The position numbers were made by a program, and so were the translations under genes. Below are positions 30,037 through 41,831 of a DNA stretch of 64,000 bases, one piece after another; the stretch's first letter is position 1; each line of letters begins with the position of its first letter. The notes under the pieces are model-generated. The model saw only the letters and a program-made list of their open reading frames with translations, made no database searches and was not told where the DNA came from. This stretch comes from Anisodus tanguticus (taxonomy: Eukaryota > Streptophyta > Magnoliopsida > Solanales > Solanaceae). The stretch is taken from the NCBI GenBank assembly GCA_034509755.1, contig CM067555.1, forward strand, positions 47,388,255-47,452,254, read 5' to 3'.

Positions 30037-31110
30037 ATGGCTAACAAAACCAAATTCCATTCGGCACTTGCCGTAAACAACATTAAAAACTCCATCCCTG
30101 TGACTCTTGAGATGGAAAAGGGTCAATACTCCTCGTGGGCAGAGCTTTTTAAGATTAATTAGCATGTTTATGAAGTTATCGACCATATCATCCCTCCCAC
30201 GCCGAAGTCCATAGACATACCATCGACTTCGACTTCTGATGATGCACTCTGGTCTCGTTTGGGATGCAGTCCTCCTCTAGTGGATATACGACACGATATC
30301 TAATGATCTGTTGCACACCATCATTAAGACCGATGCCACTGCCCGCCAAACGTGGGAACGTTTGGACAGTATTTTCCACGACAACAAAACTCAATGAGCG
30401 TTATACCTTGAAAATCAATTCAAGGATGTTCATTAGGACGATTTCCCGAACGTGTCTGCCTATTGTCAAGAACTTAAGATGCTTGCCAACCAACTCTCCA
30501 ACGTCGACACACCAGTCACTAATCAACGATTGGGCATGAAACTTATTACAAGTTTGAATGAATCCTATGATGGCATTGCCACTATCCTTTAGCAATGCAC
30601 GCCGTTACCTCCATTTTATGAGGCCCGTTCGAACTCATCCTTGAGGAAACTCGAAAAATCAAGCGCAACACCACTCGGGCCAGTATTGCCGACGCCACCC
30701 TCACCACCACCGTCGGGCCCTCTGCCGATGGTATGGCCTCCCAGTCCGACAACCAGAACCGTCGGCCAGAGGACCCACAACAGTCTGCTTCCTCCCGTAA
30801 CAACCACCAGAGCAAGCAGTCCGGCAAGGGCCACAACGAAAGAAATTCTAGCAACAATAGCCAGCAGCAACCGCGGCAGTGGCAGTAGCCTCCGTCGTGG
30901 GCTGGCTACCCATCGTGGGCCGCATTAGCCCCACCGTCATGGGCCTACCCTCCTTGCCCGTATACTACATACTCGTGGACTCCACCTCAGAACCGACAGG
31001 CCCAACCTGACATACTTGGCCCACGTCCATAATAGGCCTACACAACACATGCCCCCCGTCATCGACTTATGCACCGACTGACATTGAGGCAGCTATGAGC
31101 ACAATGTCAC
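30037..31110 (+). pseudogene. copia B gag, many stops and frameshifts
   Basis: ATG at 30037 opens MANKTKFHSALAVNNIKNSI, but a TAG follows WAELFKIN near 30160. Later gag motifs (NVSAYCQELKMLANQLSNVD around 30450-30510) and the Pro/Gln-rich linker survive only as fragments in different frames. Non-functional. Confidence 0.7.
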
Positions 31111-34100
31111 TCAAAACTCCAGAAGAAAATTGGTATATAGACACAGGGCCACATCTCACATGACGCATCACAAGGTACTCTCTCGTCTTATTCCAATTTG
31201 AGTAATTTAAATCGAAATATTATTGTTGGTAGTGGACAAGGCATTCCCATCCGTGGTTATGGTCATTCATTCCTATCTCCACCACATCCACTACTAATCT
31301 TAAAAAATATCCTCCGTGCTCCAAAACTCATTAAGAATCTAATATCCGTGCGACGTTTCACAATTGACAATTGAGTTTCCCTTGACTTTGATCATTTTGG
31401 TTTTACTGTAAAGATTTTACGACAGGGAGACGAATAATGAGATGTGATAGCACCAGAGATCTCTACCGTATTTCAAACGCCGTCAACAATCCAGACTCAG
31501 TTCCATCAACCTTTGCCGCTCCTTCGTCTTCCTTATGTCATTCTAGATTAGGACATCCGGGAAACTCTGTTTTACTCTCCCTTAGGAAAAATAATTTTAT
31601 TAATTGCAATCGTATTTCTAGGACTTCTATATGTGAATCTTGCATTTTTGGAAAACATGTCAAATTACCATTTTCTGCATCCACAAATTGTACTTTAATG
31701 CCTTTCGATATCATACATAGTGATTTGTGGACATCCCCTATTTTGAGAACGGCTGACCATCGATATTATGTGTTGTTTTTGGATGATTATTTCAACTTTC
31801 TATGGACATTTTCAATTGGAAATAAATCTCAGATCTACCCCATTTTTTCTTCATGTAGTGCTTTCATAAAAACACAATTTGAAAAGAGCATTAAATATTT
31901 TTAATGTGACAATGGCAGGGAATTCGATAATAACCAATTCAAACAGTTTTGCTCCAAAAATGGTCTTACATTTCATTTTTCTTGCCCTCACATCCTCCCA
32001 AAATGGTAAAGACGAACGGAAAATCCGAACCATAAACAACCCCATTCGTGCCCTACTTGCTCATGCCTCAACTCCCCCTCAATTCTGGCATTATGCACTC
32101 TCTATGGCCACCTATCTCCTAAATATAATCCCAAACAAGTCTCTAGCTCAACGGTCGCCCACCCAAGTTCTGTTTCGTAGGAACCCTCCTTCCAACACTC
32201 GCGTATTTTTAGATGTCTTTGTTACCCTCTCCATCCGACCACTCACAAACTCCAACCTCGATTTTCCTCATGTGTGTTTCTGGGTTACCCTGCCAATCAT
32301 CATGGTTACTCGTGAAATGACTTGTCGAGACGTAAAATTATTATTTCACGTCATGTCCTATTTGATGAGTCTTAATTTCCTTTTGCCTCACTACACTCGC
32401 CACCTCGACATTCCTACGACTTCCTACATGATGGCCTAAACCCTCTTCTAATTCACCATTTACATAGTCCGCCATCCCAGACCCGCCACCCGCCACCACC
32501 TAAACAACCCACTTCAGGGTGATTTCACAGCCACCTCTCGGCAAACCAAGGTTCAGCCAGCCAGTACCTTCACCTCTGCCCTTCCTCCTCTTTCAGACAG
32601 TACCGCGACAAACCCCCCTCCCGTCTTGCATCCCGAGACACACTCTCGGACCATGGAAACCCGTGCCATGCATGAAATTCATAAACCTAAATGACAATTT
32701 AATATTTTCATTTCAGTTATCCCTTCACATGTCCTTCGTAACCCGAATGATGCCTTGTCCGACCTTAATTGGAAAAGCCACAATAATTGATGAATATAAT
32801 GCTCTTATTGATAATAAGACGTGGGACATAGTACCCCGTCCACTTGATGCTAACATTATTCGTTCTATGTGTATTTTTAGACATAAAAAGAAATCTGATG
32901 GTTCTTTTAAGAGGTACAAGGCCCGGTCGTAAAACCCGCAACCATCCGAACCGTCCTCAACATTAGTATATCCAAGTCTTGGCCCATTCATTATCTTGAT
33001 GTCAAGAATGCCTTTTTACATGAGGATCTTCGTGAAACGGTATATATGCATCAGCCTATGGATTTCAGGAATCCTATTCATCCAAATTATGTGTGTTTGT
33101 TGCCAAAATTGCTCTATGGACTGAAACAGGCTCCTCGAGCATAGTACCAACTGTTCACCGATTATGTCACCTCTATCGATTTTTCACACAACAGATCTGA
33201 TCATTCCTTGTTCATCTACAACAAGGGTACATACATGTCTTACCTATTCTTATATATTGATGACATCATCCTCACCACATCATCTGATGCTCTCCGCCGG
33301 TCCATTATGTCTCTCCTTTCCTCTGAGTTTGCTATGAAAGATCTGGGGCCCCTGAGTTATTTCTTGGGCATCTTTGTCACTCGACATTTTGGTGTCCTAT
33401 TTCTATGTCAGAAGAAGTATGCCGAAAAGATCATTGACCGTGCAGGCATGACATCTTACAAACCATTCCACACGCCTATAGATACCAATTCTAAGCTCAG
33501 CTCTGATTCCGCCTTTCATATTCAGAACCGACTCACTATCGTAGCCTGGCTGGGGCCCTGCAGTACCTCATATTCACGAGACCAGACATATCATATGACA
33601 TGCAACAAATTTGCTTGCACATGCACAATCTGATGGAAGCACATATGCATGCCCTCAAACGTATTTTACGATACATCCAAGGTACACTTTACTTCAGATT
33701 ACATCTATACAGGTCTTCGCTCACTGATCTCACTACTTATTCTGATGCTGACTGGGGTGGATGTCCTGACACCCGACGCTCCACGTTTGGTTATTATGTT
33801 TTTCTCGGAGATAACCTATTGTCTTGGTCTTCCAAAAGACAACCTACACTATCTCGATCCAGTGTAGAAGCAGAATACAGAGGTGTTGCCAACGTCGTCT
33901 CTGAGTCTTGTTGGATTTGTAACCTTCTACTTGAGCTTCACTGCCCGATTCAAAAGGCAACACTGGTCTACTGTGATAATAATAGTGCGATATATCTTTC
34001 CGACAATCCCGTCCAACATCAGCGCACTAAACACATTGAGCTAGACATTCATTTCGTTTGTGAAAAAGTTGCTCCTGGTCAAGTTCATGTCTTTTATGTT

Positions 34101-34218
34101 CCTTCCAGATATCAGATTGCTGACATCTTCACCAAAGGACTTCCGCGCATACTATTTGATGATTTTCGAGCCAGTCTCAGTGTTCGAGAAGCTCCCGCTT
34201 CGACTGCGGGGGTGTAAT
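31111..34218 (+). pseudogene. copia B protease, integrase, RT and RNase H, broken
   Basis: Protease reads NWYIDTG near 31128 before a frameshift. Integrase pieces are at 31437-31904 (CHSRLGHPGNS, FDIIHSDLWTSP) and 31879-32439, with a TAA at the conserved QCDN site (KYF stop CDN). RT pieces span 32750-33600 (EYNALIDNKTWDIVPRP, YIDDIILTTSSDA, DLGPLSYFLG); the catalytic box reads YIDD. RNase H at 33600-34217 is the cleanest part (TYSDADWGGCPDTRRST, KHIELDIHFVCEKV, DIFTKGLPRILFDDF). A segment around 32930 between RYKAR and KPATIRT is deleted. Confidence 0.8.
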
Positions 34219-34393
34219 AGAATATTTTCCAATATTTTTTTCATTAATTGTATTAATTGTATATCTTCTATTTTAGGTAGAATTATAAACCTTTTGTAAT
34301 TAGGATTATTAGTTACCTAGTTTGTATCAAAGTAAATATTCTTGTAACCTTATATATATTGTAAATCATTAATGAATAAAATCAAGGAACATA
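34213..34393 (+). repeat. 3' LTR of copia B
   Basis: Begins TGTAATAGAATATTTTCC directly after the purine tract and ends at AAGGAACATA, about ten bases short of the 5' LTR end. Confidence 0.75.
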
Positions 34394-34695
34394 GAAAACT
34401 TATACATTTTGATTAAGAAAAAAAAGTATAATTAATTGAAAGAAATTATTCATGGGTTGGGAATAAATTTCAACTTTTCAACGTAAGTAAGAGACAAAGT
34501 ACTTACCTAGCAACCAAGTACATAAAGGACGCATTGTATTTTTATACTTACATCATCTGATAAATCGAAGACTTGTTGTAAGGGAATGGGAGAAATTAAG
34601 AACAGTGAGGAAGAACAGGAAGAAAGGAGGCTTATGGACAAAGCAGCGCCAGTTACAATTTTGTTTAACTGATAACATTAGCGTCTGTTGGGGTT
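34394..34695. other. Short intergenic stretch, nothing recognised
   Basis: AT-rich spacer between copia B and the hAT element. 34696-34703 (GTTTTAAC) is the hAT target duplication. Confidence 0.4.
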
Positions 34696-34703
34696 GTTTT
34701 AAC

Positions 34704-37700
34704 TAAGGGTGGCCAGTGGGCCGGGCTCGGGTCTGGCGGGCCGGGTCTGGCGGGGTCGGGGTCGGGGCGGGATGAGCCAAGGGGTCGGGGTCGGGTCTAG
34801 CGGGGTTTGGCGGGGTCGGGTCTAGCGGGACCTGCTCCAGTCCCGTCCCGATCCCGATCCCGTCGGTATCGGGTCGGGGCGGGGTCCGGCGGGTTTCCTT
34901 TTTTAAAAATAAATAAATAAAATAACATATGTATAAAAAAAAACTCAATAAACAAGATAAGATAGTGTAATAAAAACATCACAATGCTGTTTTTGTGCCT
35001 CTTATATTATTTAATAGACATGATTATTTTGTAATACAAATACAATTGTCTAAAATCTAAATTGCAACTTTGTGGTGTTGTCCAAAAGTTGCAAATTACA
35101 TAATAAAATTGCAATTAAAAAAATTACATTCTCAAAAAAAATTGTTATAATTGCTTGATGATTTCCTGTGGTTCTTCGGTTGGAATTGATATTTGTTGGT
35201 CAAATTGATCCACGTCGCTTCCACTACCTTCGGTTAAGATTTCATTGTAGTTTTCATCTTCTTCTTCGTTGATCTCCGGTTGACCGCACCTTCTTCGCTC
35301 CGCTCGTATCCAATCTCTGAATAATACTGCAATTTCCAAGTCGTCTCCGGCTAATGAGTGTCTGTGGTCTCCTATTTGATATCTCGCCGGCGTAAAAAAC
35401 GCTTTCGGACGCGAGTTGATGACGCTTGAATGTTCAAAACATCTCGGGCCATCAATGAAAGTGTCGGAAAGGTCTTCTCATTCCCCCTCCAAATTTCAAA
35501 GAAGTCTCCATGTCCATCTTCATTGATAACTTCTTGATACGATGCAGAACCCCTGCAAAAACAAAAATATCGAACTCGCTAATTTGGTTAGTAGAGGTAC
35601 GGCCGCACATTCTATTTACGAGGCTTTCAATACTAGCGCGAAACAACATGTCTTTTGTGAGGTTGTGTTGAAGATGAAGAAGATGGTATGGAAGCCGGTA
35701 AGTTACTAGCATTTTCTTGTTAATAAAATCTATATATTTTTTTGCATTGGTGTTCTACGCTAGACAACACTTCTTCTTTAGTTTGTTCAATAGGTGGTGG
35801 GTGATTTAAATTTTTGGGACTTGGAGGTGGTAGTACTTCTATACAATCGTAAATAGTTTCAATTAGTGATTTAGTACCGTCTATTTTAATAGTAGGATTT
35901 AATACAGAACCAATAATATAAATAGAGGGAATAAGAATAAAATATTTTTTTATTTTGAAAAACATTTTTTTAATAGATGTCTTATAAGCTGATTTTTTCA
36001 TATATTCACTGAGTAATAAAAATATTAGAGTTATATAAAACAACATAGTTGAAATAGTAGGATTATATATACCGGAAAATTCTTTTGTTGCTTAAAAAAA
36101 TTTCTCTAAAAATACAATAAGTTCAGAAATTTTTACCCAATCACTATCTAAAATCATATCAGCTGGATTTTTATTATGAGAGTTAAAAAATAAAGTTATA
36201 GGTTTTCTATAGTCATAAGCAACAAGTAGTTGCTCGTATAAAGAATTCCACCTAGTGGATACTTCTTGTGGAATTTTTCTATAAGGTAGTCCACAATCGT
36301 GACAAGTTTTTTTATATTCTTTTCTACGTTGTACTTTATTACTTTTAAAAATAAAGTTTATAGCAAATTGTATTTTACTAAGAATGTCTTCAAAAAGTGA
36401 TAGACCATCCTTTACAATTAAGTTATAAATATGGCACGCGCATTTTATATGAAAATGATCTGGAAAAGATGGAGTTAAACTATTTTTTAAAATTGTAATT
36501 GAGTAATTGTTAGAAGAAGCGTTATCTAATGTAATAGTCATAATTTTATCGGTTATTCCGTAATAATGGCACACTTGATAAATATTATCTGCAATAAAAG
36601 TACCAGTGTGCCTATCATCTATATATCTATACGCTAAAATACGTTTTTGCATAGACCATTTATAATCTATCCAATGACAAGTTGCAGTTAAATAATCATG
36701 GCCATTAGTACTACGACCTATATCAGACATGATACATACTTTGCCATTAAAATGATATAATGAAAAACGTAAATATTGTTGATATTCATGCGCGAATTTA
36801 AATACATCTCTCTTAACAGTTGATCTAGGAAAACCGTTAAAAGCAGGATCATATATATCTCTAATGTAATGAATAAAACCGGGAGATGAAGGAAATGAAA
36901 AGGGCAAACCCTCCAAAACAACTAATTTTGAAATTGCTTCCCTATCTCTATGTTTATTGTATTTAGAGCCTACAATTCCCCCCGTTATAGGGTTAATTTG
37001 ACCATGTACTTGGTTCGGGACAGTATCAGTATGTGAACCTTGTCCCGATGGAGCGGGCGTTTACGCACCCGGTTTTGAAGCCAGGTGCGGGCATACCTAG
37101 CTGGATGAGCACTTACTACGTGTCTAATTAAACCCCCCGTTCCACCGTGACCTTTTCCTGTTTTAAATTTTAAAACATTTTTACAAATTTTACATATAGC
37201 TACTTGATTCTCTACGTCCCTATCAAAAAATGTCCATGCATCTGATTTTAATGGTCGTTTTGCTGGACCTCGTCTCATACTAGGGGGAATATGAGGTATT
37301 TCAGTTGAAGGTGCACTAGTGGGTGTGTTGTCATCAACATTAGTGGGTGTGTTGTCATCAACATTAGTGGGTGTATCGTCTAGATCATCGTCTATATTAA
37401 AGTCTTCTTGAGTTCCAGAAAACAACTCCTAGTCTAAATCTAATGGTATTGTAGGAAAATGTTGAGTATCAACAAAATCATCCTGTGTAGGAATAAGATG
37501 ACTAGAAGAAGTACCCTTGCCCTGGTTGCCCCTACTAGAAGAAGTCTTCCCTTACCCTTAAACATACCTCTAATTCCTTCCATTTTAATTATATGCTAAC
37601 AAATAATTAATGTAAATGAAATTAAGTGCGCTAAATAAAATAAACAGACAATAATAATTTAATGAAGGAACGAATGTACCAAACGCCGACGTAACGTCGA

Positions 37701-38132
37701 CGTGTAATCGAGAAGTTGAAAATTGAAACTTTGCTCGATGGAAGATCCTCGTAGTTGCCAACTTTACTCCCACCCAAATGAATAAATAAAATTGAATATT
37801 TAGCAAACAATGTAGAGATATATTGAGAAATTAGAGAGATTGTAGGAAGATTTGAAAAGATGAAGAGAAAATGAGTTATTTATAGTTGGAAAATTGGATT
37901 AAAGTGTAAATATAATAATTTATGGGTTAAAAATAAATATTAAGGGGTAGGGGGGGTCAGGGGAAGGGGGAGGCTTGGCCGTGCTCGATGGGGGAAAAAG
38001 ATCGGGCTCGGATGGGGTCGGAGCTAGTTCGGGTCAAGCGGGACGAGACATTGTCCCGTCCCGAGTTTGAGTCCCGCCACCGTTCTTCTTTTTTTTTTTT
38101 TAAGCGGGACCGTGGCCCGAGAATCCCGAATA
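34704..38132 (-). mobile_element. hAT transposon, copy 1, right terminal repeat missing
   Basis: The left end is TAAGGGTGGCCAGTGGGCC, the same terminal repeat as the hAT copy at 51134-54603. GTTTTAAC flanks it at 34696-34703 and 38133-38140, a perfect 8-bp duplication as expected for hAT. The right end, however, reads CCCGAGAATCCCGAATA and does not match the left repeat; about 60 bp that copy 2 has there are absent. Subterminal GGGTCGGG/GGCGGG repeats occur at both sides (34706-34890 and 37975-38070). Confidence 0.85.
35145..37583 (-). pseudogene. hAT transposase with BED zinc finger, broken (copy 1)
   Basis: The start ATG is at 37583 (MEGIRGMF). After an early frame change, 37425-36985 gives an acidic stretch with a tandem NVDDNTPT repeat and the BED finger (CKICKNVLKF, then LIRHVVSAH). 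36916-36092 gives the catalytic core: MSDIGRSTNGHDYLTATCHW, TLDNASSNNYS and KCACHIYNLIVKDGL. The region to 35720 continues in another frame, and the dimerisation domain near the end survives in pieces (SEFDIFVF, AVLFRDWIRAERRR). Transposases of this type cut and paste the element in the nucleus. Several frameshifts disable it. Confidence 0.85.
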
Positions 38133-38140
38133 GTTTTAAC

Positions 38141-38217
38141 CGAAGGCCGAAGGGTTGTTCGAGTTTTTTTTTAAGTAAACAATTTATTTTTTAAGAATTT
38201 TGAATGGCAAAAAACTG
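38141..38217. repeat. Short sequence copied inside copia A2
   Basis: CGAAGGCCGAAGGGTTGTTC through GTAAACAATTTATTTT to ATGGCAAAAAA recurs, slightly longer, at 39097-39190 within the gag region of copia A2. The copy here lies outside that element. Confidence 0.7.
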
Positions 38218-38281
38218 AGAAAAAAGATAAATAGTAGATGAAATCTGAAGGCAGAAAGCCCATCACGGAATAGGAGGTAGT

Positions 38282-38486
38282 TGTTGTATATTAGGAGTGT
38301 TTATTGATGTAATATTGTAGTGTAATTATTACCATAATTAGTATTATACACTTACCATAATTGTATAGTTAGAATTATGGTAGAATAAGGTTTTAGGAAT
38401 AGATTAGGAATAGGATTCTCCTATTTTGTAACTTGTATATATATCTATTCAATCAATGAAAATAATCAAGGGGATTATTTCTTTAA
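38282..38486 (+). repeat. 5' LTR of copia A2
   Basis: About 205 bp from TGTTGTATATTAGGAG to TTTCTTTAA. Shares GTATTATACACTTACCATAA and AATCAATGAAAATAATCAAG with the family; shorter than A1 at its start. Confidence 0.75.
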
Positions 38487-38646
38487 TGGTATCAAGAGAC
38501 TAGGTTTTACAAAAACATTCTCTCCCTAAATTTTTTTGGACCCTCGGCCGAGACACCCCCCCTCCCCCCCTCGGGTTTCTCTTCCAAAATTCGTTTTCCG
38601 CTCTCAAAAACCTCTCTTAAATTTCCCCTCCTTTGTTCTTATCAAT

Positions 38647-40100
38647 ATGTCTAAGAACAATTTTCACCCTGCCCTCACGGTTTCCAATATCAAGCTCAGT
38701 GTCCCTATTGTCCTTGAAATGGAAAACGTTCAATATGCAACGTGGGCGGAGTTGTTTAAAATTCACGCAATATCTTATCAAGTTCTTCATCAGATTATTC
38801 CTCCTGCTAGACCCCTTCCCGTGGAGGATCCCGAGTTATGGATTACACTTGATGCTACCGTTCTTCGGTGGATATACGCCACTATTTCGGTGGACCTTCT
38901 ACGAAATTATTGAGCAAGATACCACGGCTATGGCCGCATGGAATAGATTGCGTGACATATTCCAAGACAACCAACATTCCCGTGTCGTCACACTCGAGCA
39001 GAATTCTCTCTCGTTCGAATGGACGAATTTCCGAACGTTTCGGCATATTGCAAGAAACTAAAGGAGTTGGCGGATCGACTCCGTAATGTTGGCGCACGAA
39101 GGCCGAAGGTATTGTTCCTTTCTTCCCGAGTTTTTTTTGGAAGTAAACAATTTATTTTCTAATCCTTCAGGTTTTAAATGGCAAAAAAATAATGGTGGCA
39201 AGAAGAATAAAAAATAACAAAAATCGCGGGGCAAACGCGATAAATAGCGATATCGAGGTCGCGATGCACACGTTGGGATTGACTCAACCGGACCCCATTT
39301 GGTACATACACCGGGGCCACTACTCACATGACTTCCGAATCGTGAGCCTTATTCGTTATATCGTGCAATATATATATATATATATAGTTGGGGGGTATCC
39401 TATCATGCCCGGTTTCGTCCATCGAGTCCAAATTTTTGCCATCGCCTTTTGCATTTCTCTTGAACACCTAAGAAACTTAGTCCCGTCTTAGGCTCAATGA
39501 TAACTAAACTATTGGCCTACTTCATCAAATTTAGAGCGCCTTTCGTACTCAATTCGAAAGAGAAATAAAAATATTCAATGCAATAGGGAGTTTCGGGAAT
39601 TTTGTGCTACTCTGGATAAATTTTCGTTTTTCATGTCCTCATACATCTTCACAAAATGGGAAAGCCGAACGCAAAATTGTTCCATCAATAACATTGTCCG
39701 AACTCTCCTAATTCATGCCTCCATACCTCCATATTTTTGGCATCATGCTCTACAAATGGCCACATATCTTCTTAACACAATTCCTTCTAAAGGTCTCGAC
39801 ATATTCTTCCCCCTAAAATCATGTATAATAAGAACCCGTCTTATTCTCATCTTCGATTTTTGGTGCTTGTGTTATCCGTTATTCCCATCCACCACAATTA
39901 ACAAACTTCGTGCTCGGTCTACCCCGTGTGTGTTTTTGGGTTATCCGTCTAATTATCGTGGTTATAAATGCTTTGATTTATCCTCCAAGAAAATCATAAT
40001 CAATCGCCATGTCATTTTTGATGAAACCCAATTTCCTTTTGCGAAAGTTCATACTCCCGAACCTAAGTCGTAAAAATTACTATGATGATGAATATAATGC
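38647..40100 (+). pseudogene. copia A2 gag-pol fragments
   Basis: ATG at 38647 gives MSKNNFHPALTVSNIKLSV and ATWAELFKIHAISYQVLHQ, shifted in frame near 38908. Gag stops at 39096 where foreign sequence enters. A block at about 39245-39340 matches the protease start (HTLGLTQPDP). 39520-40075 matches integrase (SINNIVRTLLIHASIPPYFW, CVFLGYPSNYRGYKCFD). The last block (GATGAATATAATGCTC) is the first codons of RT. Everything else of pol is missing. Confidence 0.78.
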
Positions 40101-40128
40101 TCAATGATAACTAAACTATTGGCCTACT

Positions 40129-40459
40129 GATTTAAGGCCTTCGGCCGATCTCGAATGCACATTTTTATGTTCATCTATAATGATAGACTTTGAGATGCTT
40201 GAATAGGTACAATATAGCCTTTTCGTTAACAGGATAACTTCCTACGTCCTACCTGTCTCTTTTGGTCTTCACTTGTCTGCTTTCATCTCACTTCTTTCCA
40301 ACTCATTTCTCTGGTTCAACAATTAGCCAACAAAACCGCAAACCCCCCCCCCCCCCCCCCCCTTCCCCCTCTCTGTACTCACCTCAACATCTACAAAAGA
40401 AGTTCTTTCTAGCTGGGTGTTTCGCAAACGTGTGATAAGCCAAAATAATACTTCTAATT
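40129..40459. other. Intergenic with a poly-C tract
   Basis: Contains a run of 20 C at 40343-40362. AAGGCCTTCGGCCGATC at 40133 echoes, inverted, the CGAAGGCCGAAGG motif at 38141 and 39097. No gene. Confidence 0.5.
40343..40362. repeat. Poly-C homopolymer, 20 bases
   Basis: Directly visible. Such runs are prone to length error in sequencing. Confidence 0.85.
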
Positions 40460-41208
40460 CTTGAACCCTACTCCAAAGCTCTTTGTGGTCAATTGTCAAA
40501 TTTTGCTGGCTGTAAGTGTAACATATACAAGTTGGCACATTGCATTACAAAGAAGTGTATCCCGGCGCCATTCTCTCTTCTAATATAAACTTGCACATTA
40601 ACATCACATGTCTCTGTTTTGACTATGAAATGAAAGAGAAATGTTTTGAGATCCACTCATAAGATCACATCTTGATCACTACTAATTGAGAAGAAACAAT
40701 AAAATACTTTCAAGTCACCCTTTCTCCAAAACTCTCCTCCCAACTTAACTAACTACTAAAACCACGCGAATTTTCAGCAGAAAGGCCATCAAAAATTGGC
40801 TCGTCAGAATCTTTTCCGACTTGAACATTACGTCGAAAATTCCATATTTGCGACGTACCTCCATGGAAATTTTTTCATAGCAAAAACTTGTTTCTAGTGT
40901 TAAATTGCACACTAACTTACACTCTACAAAGGGTGTTGGCCGACTAAGACAGCAGGACGGTGATCATGAAAATCGAAATCGGTCTGCTATAGATAGTTTT
41001 AACAAGAAAAGATGTTAATAACTTCTAAAGGTTTGTCAAAGCACGTTAACATTATTGTTTTTTAGTTCCCAATGGAAACAGTCATCATTCATCAAAATGT
41101 CAATGTCAATAGCCCAATGTAGTTAAACTTACAGCTTTGCAAGTGGAAATTTGGTCTTAATTAAGAAGTAGATTATGACAATCAAGCCTTGGCACATGGT
41201 TATTAATA
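40460..41208. other. Upstream region of subtilase copy 2, homologous to 17200-17750
   Basis: Shares ordered blocks with the copy 1 upstream region (CTCTTTGTGGTCAA, TACAAGTTGGCACAT, TGCAAGTGGAAATTTG). No gene of its own. Confidence 0.6.
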
Positions 41209-41495
41209 CTCACTCCGTCCAGTTTTACTCCACTATACTAAAAATAGGTGTCCAATTTTACTTGTCCAATTTAAAAAATCAAGAGATAATTTATCACTTC
41301 ATACCTATTTTACCCTTATCATTTATTTTTGTGTTGACAAGTTCAAGAAAATTTTAGTAATTGCACAACTTTTAAAAAATATTTTATTTATTTCAATCAT
41401 TAGGTTAGGTGTTATAGTAAAATTATCATTCTATTTTTGGCTTCTTAATATGCGTGTCAAGTCAAAAGGTGACAAGTAAAAATTGATAGAGGGAG
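41209..41495. repeat. Stowaway-type MITE upstream of subtilase copy 2
   Basis: Left end CTCACTCCGTCCAGTTTTAC and right end ATTGATAGAGGGAG are the Stowaway-like inverted ends, flanked by TA at 41207-41208 and 41496-41497. 287 bp, non-coding. Copy 1 upstream (ATTAAGACTAATCATTTCTA near 18759) shows the empty site. Confidence 0.85.
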
Positions 41496-41728
41496 TACTA
41501 ATCACTTCTAGGAAAGCGTTTAATTAGACTAATTAATTCACATCACCATCCTTTCCTTTTTCTTTTTTTAATTGTTCCTTCAACTTTAGTTCTTTGATTC
41601 TCCTTTTATCACACAATAATATTTCAATTAAGATGCTATTGATTAAATGATTCAAAAAACTTCCACTCCGAGTTTACCGGGTCTTGCACAAGATTAGCAA
41701 GCAAATTAAATTGCCTAACCATAGCACA

Positions 41729-41738
41729 CTATATATAC
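41729..41738 (+). promoter_or_regulatory. TATA box of subtilase copy 2
   Basis: CTATATATAC 103 bp before the ATG, in the context GCACACTATATATAC conserved among the three copies. The Stowaway element ends about 230 bp upstream. Confidence 0.78.
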
Positions 41739-41831
41739 TAATAGTACACACAATGCAAAAAATATCCTACTCCACTTTGTTAAGTGTACATCATTAGTTC
41801 AAATTTCCTCTATCCTAGCACATTTGCAGCC

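Larger units (their letters stand above)
29659..34393 (+). mobile_element. Ty1/copia element B, heavily degenerate
   Basis: 5' LTR at about 29659-29837, primer site TGGTATCAGTATCC from 29838, purine tract GACTGCGGGGG before a 3' LTR at 34213-34393. The LTRs share long exact blocks (GTTACCTAGTTTGTATCAAA) but differ by small indels, including a TTAATTGTA duplication in the 3' copy, so this is older than the element at 443-5027. The 3' LTR lacks the final bases seen in the 5' LTR. A related minus-strand relative lies at 46385-49540. Confidence 0.82.
38282..40128 (+). mobile_element. copia A2: scrambled, multiply deleted copy
   Basis: 5' LTR at 38282-38486, primer site TGGTATCAAGAGAC at 38487-38500, gag N-terminus, then short blocks of gag end, protease, integrase and the first codons of RT in the right order but with large gaps. 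No 3' LTR. Very close to A1 in sequence where they overlap. Two of the gap junctions carry the same 30-bp sequence. Confidence 0.8.

Noticed and set aside
24458..34393. Endogenous pararetrovirus or retrovirus with an envelope gene
   Set aside because: Domain order is protease, integrase, RT, RNase H, which is copia. No envelope, movement protein or coat protein was seen.
34706..34890. GC-rich CpG-island promoter for a gene to the right
   Set aside because: The GGGTCGGG repeats are the subterminal region of the hAT element and recur at its other end and in copy 2.
41784..41831. Longer N-terminus for subtilase copy 2 (open frame from 41784)
   Set aside because: The codon at 41784 is GTG, not ATG. 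The ATG at 41832 aligns with the starts of copies 1 and 3 and gives a normal signal peptide.
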